Part shown: positions 57,170 to 64,000 of the stretch, one piece after another
Position numbering within the stretch: the stretch's first letter is position 1
How the letters are laid out: each line of letters starts with the position of its first letter
Source: Watersipora subatra
Taxonomy: Eukaryota > Bryozoa > Gymnolaemata > Cheilostomatida > Watersiporidae
DNA length: 64,000 nucleotides
Assembly (NCBI RefSeq): GCF_963576615.1
Contig: NC_088717.1
Coordinates: forward strand, 21,727,344-21,791,343
Direction of reading: 5' to 3'
Position numbers and translations under genes: made by a program
The notes under the pieces: generated by a model
Databases searched by the model: none
The model's input: only the letters and a program-made list of their open reading frames with translations
Told to the model about the DNA's origin: nothing

Positions 57170-58306
57170 CATACATGTCCAAAATCCGGCCCGCGGGCAA
57201 TTTTCATGCGACTCGCATCTTCGGTCATAAAATCAATAACGTCTTGCCCGCCTGTTTCTAAGTAACAGCGTAAACCAATCGGATTAATTCTTGCGCAGGA
57301 TGTTCGACCAGAAGTGCCTCATCCATTCATAACAGTTTTCAAATATCTTTACTTCCTTCCATTTAGTAACAAATTTTATTAGAGCGGTATCTTGAAAAAA
57401 TTGATACAACTCATTTGTTGGTAGGTCATAAATGTGTGATGCAAATAAAAAATTTATGATACCAACTATAATTTTCCAATATATTTTGGGTCATGAAATG
57501 ATGATGAACATGTGCTCAATGGACATGATGCTACTGTAAATGTTTTTACGAGTTTTTAAGATCCTACGGACTTTTATAGTTTTAGCCCGAAAAATGGTGA
57601 CGCACTGTTATTTTTTTGTTTGATGGTATTTGCTGTGGGTTGCTCGACCTGTTTACTAAAGTTTTACCAAATATCATTGTATTATGAGCATGTTTAGTTA
57701 TAATTAATAAAAGTTAAAAAACTTCAGATTGTTGGACAGATTGCGTAGGTTTACTGACACGCCCTGACAAAAGTCGACCAGGGTTCAAAAGGTTAATAAA
57801 TTGGGCAGAAGTGCTGTTACCTGCGTGTTAAACATTTAAAATCCAACCAATGTTATAGTTACTGTCTGATTTTAAATTAGCCTTTCACTCGCTGATATGC
57901 CTAGTACTTGTTCACTTTTCTGTAATTGTTTTTAAAAATTATATAAATATTAAACTGCCATGATGAGATATTTTTTTATGTTTCAAATGTAATTTGTACG
58001 CAAAAGTACAATTACTTCTGTTGAACTGTTACAAAAAATTTAGTGTTAAAAAAGTGAAGTTACATGATTATTAAATTTTAATTATAATTTCAATGCAATT
58101 TTGATATGCATGTTTCAAACGAACTAAAACAGATGCCTCAGATAGCTGAAATTAAAATGAAAAAGCAATAATGAAACACAGATTGTCTCAGTAAATTTTA
58201 TCTAAATTAATTGCTGTTAAACGTAAAAAATGTTCGCCAAGGTTGGTCCCCTAAGTTTTTAACACAAAAAATCTGGCCCACTTTGTAAAAAGTATGTACA
58301 CCCCTG
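57170..58306. mobile_element. hAT-like non-autonomous element with CTATAAAT target duplication
   Basis: CTATAAAT is present on both sides (57162-57169 and 58307-58314). The left end has GTCCAAAATCCGGCCCGCGG, and the right end read inverted is CAGGGGTGTACATAC...GTGGGCCAGATTTTT, both typical of Charlie-type hAT ends. Inside, ~57250-57792 resembles the piggyBac-like fragment at 20317 and ends with GGGTTCAAAAGG next to TTAA. No transposase seen. Confidence 0.72.
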
Positions 58307-58314
58307 CTATAAAT

Positions 58315-59486
58315 AGAAAGGGGTAGATTTAAAGCGTGTTTAGTTTTAATAAAATGTGTTCTCTTTATGACGATGGAAATAGAAAACAAAAGTAAACATT
58401 TTGTACGTTTGGCTCTTAAAACATCAAAAACATTAAAGGTTAAGATACAATACTAAAATGCAAAAGTTTTTAATGAAACAGCAAAAAATGCAACTGATCA
58501 GTTACATCAAAAATCCTAGGAAAAAGAAAATATAAACAACAATGGCACGTTTACTTCACATCTTTGAAGGAGAATCCTACTCCAGAAAAATTTAGGGTAA
58601 CTCGACTGGAGGGGTTATCTTTCTAGCAAATTTCTTTGGTAGAAGAGAGGTCGTCCCAGATGGTTCCTCCCTTTTTATAAAGACTTTATGCATCATAGAA
58701 TGCTTCTCCGTTTGTTAGCGAATGTTTCCATGCGTTTCCGGAGCTTTTTTAACTGCAATGCGCATGCTCCGGTTTGGTCGAGAGCCAAATTTATATTTGA
58801 GCTCCGAGACGACCAAATCTCAAAATAGTTGGTGAAAAACCTAAGGCTAAAATAATTAGCACGCGCATGGATTATGTGGTATATGATAGGGCCACTGATC
58901 ACTAAGTCCGTTGGTTCAGTGGTGGGGCGTATGCTGATGAACTTTGATGATGCATTCGTAGAGAGTTCAAAGCCGTCAGGAAACATAACTTTAATATCCA
59001 GATTTTAAGATCTATAGCTGGAGGGTCAGACATACTTTCATATTAATTTTATGTATATAGAAGAAGATAGGATATAGATGCTACAACAGAAATATTAGAT
59101 GGCTTAAAGTACTTTGATTTTTATTACTGTACTACCTAGTTATGTAAATGAAAGTTGTTGGGAGTCGTCCATGGATGTTTTAACTGACTATTAATAATCC
59201 TATTCTTTCTGTACATATATATTATAAAAATCTGCTTGACTACAGAAAAACATTCATAGCAACTTTCTCAAGGAATCTAATAAAAAGTTCTGTTTGATTT
59301 CCATCCATTACCAAACTGGTTTCTTTTTTATTTGTTTATTATTTGCTATACTTGGATTGTTACAATCACCAGAAGTTGTCACCTCATGGGCCAATTATTG
59401 AGCACAAATCATTTCAACCAGCCCTGATTACTGGCAGTTATTGCAGGTACTCTGTATGGTACCTGACTCATGCATTGCAAATGGAA
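58315..59486. other. No gene recognised
   Basis: A 97-codon minus-strand frame at 58693-58986 has no recognisable domain or splice context. Otherwise AT-rich unique sequence. Confidence 0.4.
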
Positions 59487-59629
59487 TACCCTAGGCCACT
59501 TATGTATTCGCCTCATCTAACTTTCCCGTTTTCGCGGAGTCCTCCTTTCGCGAAAATTTCATGTGCGAACTAAACTATCCTAACGAACGAGCGAAAACGC
59601 GAAATTAAATAGCTTTGTTCATCGATAGT

Positions 59630-60404
59630 CAGGCCTGTATTCACTGGTTGCAAGTTGGGGTTGCTAATGTTAGGCGACTAATTATGAACACTTAGGGTGT
59701 GGAGGGGGAGGGCGGTGGAAGCCCCCAACAGGTTTCTCTCATGTAGGGCCTCAGCCGGGCCTCTCTTGTGAAGTTTTAAAATTTTTTATCGGAAGGTATC
59801 AACATTTTTTTCATCTTTTGAGAATTGTTTTGTTTTAGGTGATGTGACTGACGAGACGTTTTGAAATTAAAATAGGCAAAACTTGACCGCAGTTAAAACG
59901 CTCAGAAAAATATATCTTTTTTTTGAACATTTTAACAAAGATCAATTTTGCGAATTCTATATTAAGTTCATTCGGAGGTTCTAAGCTTTTGATGGGACAT
60001 GGCCAAGCGGGTGTTTGGTAAAACATGACCTTTTGAGAACCTTTATAAAAATCGTTATCAAGAATATTTTGCCGCTGATGATGATAATAATGACGCCTAA
60101 GAACTACTAAAAGTTGAGGTTTGTCTATATGGCTTGGAATGAAGTGATATTTTACAGCGATAAAAACCGTGTTCATGGCCGTTGAACAAATAACCTTTCG
60201 AATAAATGATGTTGAAGTCGAGTTATCTGAAGCAATTTATCATTGCATTGAAACTGACCAAACAAATCCGTTTGAGTTAACCTTGTGTTTGAGATGAAAT
60301 GTTACATTTTATCCGAGGGCGAGTTATCCGAGTTTAACTGTACTTAGCTGTGAAAAATTCCCAAAACGTTGTGGCAGCTCAGCCGCCCCAGGGAATACAG
60401 GCCT
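59630..60404. mobile_element. CAGGCCTGTATTC-ended element, nested
   Basis: Ends CAGGCCTGTATTC (59630) and GAATACAGGCCT (to 60404). Flanks ATCGATAGT (59621-59629) and ATTGATAGT (60405-60413) match at all but one base, an 8-10 bp target duplication depending on where the end is drawn. The same terminus occurs at 40732 beside a hAT transposase remnant, so hAT is likely. Confidence 0.72.
59815..60340 (+). mobile_element. Old pogo-like element copy, left end missing, innermost of three
   Basis: It shares GACGTTTTGAAATTAAAATAGG-like, AAAACGCTCAG and AAGTTGAGGTTTG landmarks with 41334-42084 and ends GAGTTATCCGAGTTTAACTG followed by TA. More diverged than the other copies. Confidence 0.65.
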
Positions 60405-60689
60405 ATTGATAGTCCAAAAAACAAATGGAAGCAAGCGATAAAATTGCATTATCGATCTTGCCCACACCATTCTACCTGCGGTTCACAATTACAAACTAGT
60501 CGCAAATTGAAATTTTTTTTATCGGTGAACTGAACCTGAGGAATCTAATTATTTTTGTTCCACTGCATTTATTTTCACATCACTATATTTTCGAACTCAT
60601 CAGAGCTGCGAAATTAAGTTGCTGCGAAATTTTACTCTGTAGGCTACACGCGAAACTAAATACTAGCGAAATATAAGTGTCCTAGGGTA

Positions 60690-61394
60690 TTATATGTTTA
60701 AAGTGGTTAACTGCCCTGCCAAATCACTGTGTATTTTTATACATGTAGCGCAGCCAACTTTATTGTCAGCTACAGACCCATTTTACTAGCAATAACTACT
60801 TGCAATGATTTATTGTTAGCTGGTCCAAGTCAGGTGCTCATAGTGGTAACAAGTGAAGTCAGCACCTAAATCAGTGGTTGCACCTGTTTTAAATGGTGGA
60901 GCCATTGCTCTGTGATGAGGAAACATTTTGTCTTGGGCTATAAATTTCACGAGCAGCCAACTCCACGATAAGCCAGGCCTTGAAATGGCTTACCATGAAC
61001 ACACTTAAAACACACACTTAGAACACACAGTAAATTTGAATAATTGCATAGCTACTTATCCTCTGTATTATGTCGGTCTATCATGCCAAACTAGGCTGTC
61101 ACGGAACTTGTATATATAATGGAGATAGCGCTATACGTACATCGGTTTTCTCTTAACTGCGCTGACAGATAAAGCTATATTTTGCAGTCTAACTACAATG
61201 TTCTCGTTATTAAAATTGACTTTGAGAACTTGCACCAACCTGACAATTTGCAGATTTTTACGAAGCAAAAACTTTGCACGAATTATTTACAATATGTGGA
61301 TTTTACACTATATGTGGCTTACGTTATAGGAGCGTCTACTGTGTATGCTAACAGGAAATACACCAACTAGACAGCTGTCATATTGAACATATAT
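60690..61394. other. No gene recognised
   Basis: No gene, array or transposon end is identified. The small open frames lack coding signs. Confidence 0.4.
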
Positions 61395-61694
61395 TGGAGC
61401 TGTCATTATACTGTATATAGTATACAGTATATATTGTATATGCCATATACAATATCTACTGTGGATATTGTAGAACTATTTTATAACATGTGCATCATAA
61501 CTCGTGGGTACACTGTAATAATTAATACATAATTTAGAGTGTACAAGTGGGAAAAGGGTATACAGTATAACATAAGAGCAACTAAACAGTAAAAACTGTG
61601 TAGCTTTGTGGTTAGATGTGCATATTTACAAACTAGCGGTTGCAATCTTCGGGAGTTCAAATCCAGCATGAAGTGAAATTTTCATTCCAAGATA

Positions 61695-62824
61695 CAGTGA
61701 AACTCGGATAACTCAAACTTAAAGATACCGAGCAAAAGTGTTCGAATTATCAGAGCGTTCAAGTTATCAGAGCATTGTCACAAGTCCATGTACTTACTTA
61801 TTTATTAGTAGATACACGTACATATACAAACTATAATATAAATCGAAAGCATAAATGGCTTGTTTCAAATTAAATGCTTCTAATGTAAAGTTTAAAACGT
61901 TCTTATCAAAAAGTATAGATAGTTTTCTATCACTTGAGATTGGTTTGTTGTTTGAGGTGATGTTATTGCCAGGACGTTTTTTAGATTGACATTAGCAAAA
62001 CTTGATCGTTGCTGAAATGCTCAAAAGAAAAGACATCTTTTTCTTTTGAGCGTTTTACCCACGATCAATTTTGCCGATTTTTCTTGAAGTTTATACAAAG
62101 ATTACCTTACTTTACCTGGGATTCGTTAAGAGCAACACTCCGAGGCAGTTCAATTAAAAGTTTTACGAGGTTTTACGGTACATTGTATATCACTCACGCT
62201 TTTTGAAAGGATACTTATTGAATGTACACACGTATTCTGTGTTTAGGTCAAACAATGAATAGTTTTTTGTAGCTAAGACAACGTATACGTTTAATTACAA
62301 CAATTTTTAAGACGTTTTAAACATTCAACATTCCGACGTTGATTCAACACGGAATCAACGTCGGAAAACTATTCATCACGGGCTAGCCGGGTCACGCACT
62401 CAAGGATTTTCGCCACGCAAATACAAAACAAAAACAACATGCCGTTTTTGTTTTGTATGTGCGTGGCGAAAATCCTTGCGCGTGTGACCCGGCTAGCCCG
62501 TGCTCTTCATCGTATAGCAGTATAAATCAAATTTCACCAAACCTTTAGAAAAGTCGTTGACAAAAATATTTTGCCGATGGAGGTAATAACGACGCTTATG
62601 AATTACGACAAGTTGAGGTTTACCTCTATGGCTTGGAATAAAGTGATTTTCTAAAGCAATTGTAACCGTTTCAGTAGCCGTGTAGCAAAAAACAGTTCGA
62701 ATTAACAGTGTTGAGTTCGAGTTATATAGAGCCATTTATCATTGCGTGGGAACGGACCAAGCAAATCCATTCGAGTTAACCGTGTGTTCGCTATATCCGA
62801 GGCCGAGTTATCCATGTTTCACTG
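61695..62824. mobile_element. pogo-like non-autonomous element, long form (1130 bp)
   Basis: Ends CAGTGAAACTCGGATAACTC and GAGTTATCCATGTTTCACTG, flanked by TA (61693-61694, 62825-62826). The homologous unfilled site is AAGATATTAATAG at 50213-50225, so removal of the element plus one TA restores it exactly. It carries a ~400-bp internal segment missing from the short form, with hairpins at ~62335-62367 (CCGACGTTGATTC arms) and 62378-62500 (AAGGATTTTCGCCACGC arms, extended by CACGGGCTAGCCGGGTCACG). No transposase. Confidence 0.9.
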
Positions 62825-62976
62825 TATTAATAGCAGTGACTGGATAGACAGGGAATGGCATATAATGACAGCCAGATGACAAACTTTGAGATTTATATGT
62901 AGATTAGTGAGTAGATATTATAAACTTAGAAATAAAGGTTTAACATGAAGATGTCATGTGATTATATGCTTTGCAG

Positions 62977-63117
62977 GTTGAACACTTTTACTAGGCTGAA
63001 AGAACTAGATCTATCAGATAACTCCTTCTCTGATGGTCTACCAGAAGTAGTCAGCCAGTTTAACTCATTGGAATCCCTGAACTTGTCTGACTGTAAACTC
63101 ACAGGACTACCTGCAAC
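62977..63117 (+). CDS. LRR exon, intact 141-nt module
   Basis: An acceptor TTTGCAG (ending 62976) and donor GTAAGT (63118) enclose phase 2-2 coding: LNTFTRLKELDLSDNSFSDG, LPEVVSQFNSLESLNLSDCK, LTGLPAT. It covers two ~23-residue leucine-rich repeats of the LxxLxxLDLSxNxFxxLP type. Exons of this size and phase can be added or skipped without frame change. It resembles the 37048 exon in layout and is nearly the same as 50578-50718. It may belong to the gene starting at 16956, if transcription passes the TAA at 37196, or to another LRR gene whose start lies elsewhere. Further exons would lie beyond the window. Confidence 0.7.
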
Positions 63118-63184
63118 GTAAGTCATATTATAAGAGCCTTTACTGCAAGTGTTCAGTCAAATATATGGAATATATAATTATGCT

Positions 63185-64000
63185 ATGACTCGCTGTACTA
63201 CCCTTCATTGCCCGAGTAATAAAAAGGTCTTTGGACAGAAAATTTATTTTTATATCACATACCGTATACAAGATTTACCATTCTAACTTTTAAACTTCAT
63301 ATCATGAGAAAATGAAACTCGGTTTTCGAACAACTTTCTTACACGTCGCTGAAAGTTATGAAATTTTAAATTTACAGTGGTTTCAATACCTTTACACAGT
63401 TTTTTTCTTTTATTTCATTAGACCTGCTAAAAAATATTTTCTCATGATATGAAATTTAAAAATTTAATTGGTAAATGTTGTATTCGGTATGTTATATAAA
63501 AATAAACTTTCTGTTCAAAGACTTTTTTATTACTCGGGCAACGCCGGGTAGTACAGCTTGGTATACAACATTTACCATCCTAACTTTTAAACTTCATATC
63601 ATGAGAAAATATTTTTAAGCAGTTGAAATGAATGAAGAGGAAAAAGAAAACAACTGTAAAAGTTTTCAAGATTTTTTCAAACAACTACAACTTTTAAATT
63701 TCATATCATGAAAGAAGTTAAAATGTTAAAATGTTTAAGCAGTTTGAATGAATGAAGAGACAAAAGAAAACCACTGTAAAGATTTTCAAGCTTTTTCAAA
63801 GAACTATGTACAACTTTTAAATTTCATATTATGAAAGAATTTTTTTGTTGAAATAAATTACCCTAGGAAGAAAAATAAAGCTGTATATGTGTTTAAAATG
63901 AAAATGTGAGTTTATTAGCGAGTAATGGCTAAATATAATCTGTTTAGCTATGATTACAATGAAAAATATTTAATGATTAAGGTAATAAAAAAGTATGTTT
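63185..64000. repeat. Cluster of GTTGCCCGAGTAATAAAA family copies in both orientations
   Basis: Plus head at ~63187 (CGCTGTACTACCCTTCATTG), minus head at ~63535-63558 (CGGGCAACGCCGGGTAGTAC), then a plus body from 63559 to the window end. The body shows the CTTCATATCATGA theme every ~95 bp. Confidence 0.75.

Larger units (their letters stand above)
59489..60687. mobile_element. TA-flanked element (CCCTAGG ends) containing two nested elements
   Basis: CCCTAGGCCACTTATGTATT at 59489 is inverted as ATATAAGTGTCCTAGGG ending 60687, with TA on both sides (59487-59488, 60688-60689). TTCGCG motifs lie just inside both ends. The CCCTA start, TA target and TTCGC motifs recall the ends of the 29507-34024 element, perhaps the same superfamily. 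The middle is occupied by 59630-60404. Confidence 0.72.
61395..63337 (+). repeat. Segmental duplicate, copy 2 (intact LRR exon)
   Basis: Homologous to 49911-50946. It begins with palindromic GTATACAGTATATATTGTAT and ends at AACAACTTTCT, where the two copies diverge. It carries the pogo-like insertion 61695-62824. Confidence 0.85.

Noticed and set aside
58693-58986. 97-codon minus-strand frame
   Set aside because: No recognisable domain, no splice context and no second copy in the window.

Overview
This is AT-rich animal nuclear DNA, almost certainly from an invertebrate. There is no dense operon-like coding. Instead, short exons with good GT/AG splice sites lie tens of kilobases apart in introns filled with minisatellites and nested transposons (LTR, hAT, P/THAP9, pogo-like, MULE-like, Helitron-type). 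The phylum is not decidable from sequence alone. A marine lophotrochozoan would fit, but that is inference.

Layout. (1) 1-8690: an LTR retrotransposon with ~2 kb, nearly identical LTRs. It carries a long gag, an in-frame UAG, then a zinc knuckle joined to a low-complexity linker and a membrane/Env-like tail, with no protease, reverse transcriptase, RNase H or integrase. It sits inside a pogo-like TA-target element whose right part continues to 9539. (2) 9.5-16.9 kb: mostly gene-free. It holds weak minus-strand coding fragments, a 2.8 kb inverted-repeat-bounded element with a 120-bp tandem array, and a CG-rich 15-bp array. (3) 16.9-63.1 kb: exons of one plus-strand gene, with a Ser-rich N-terminus followed by leucine-rich-repeat exons. 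The phases of neighbouring exons match (16956-17066, 19880-20014, 24064-24112, 35644-35860, 37048 onward). Further LRR exon copies lie at 50578-50718 (broken by TGA) and 62977-63117 (intact). (4) The introns hold minisatellites with 38-, 27-, 19- and 46-bp units, a hAT transposase pseudogene, a P/THAP9-type transposase pseudogene lacking its catalytic middle, a Helitron/PIF1 helicase fragment, and several small elements.

Several insertions can be checked inside the window because a paralogous empty site is also present: the pogo-like element at 61695-62824 (empty site ~50216), a hAT-like element at 51445-52314 made almost entirely of a GGAAAT array (empty site 53623-53630), and a MULE-like foldback at 54247-54915 (empty site ~55159). 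The LRR exon at 62977 and its intron flanks are a segmental duplicate of the block at 49911-50946. The LRR gene therefore seems to have grown by duplication of exon-plus-intron blocks while transposons kept inserting. Apart from the retroelement ORFs and the LRR exons, nearly all coding similarity is decayed transposase. No rRNA, convincing tRNA or CRISPR array was seen.
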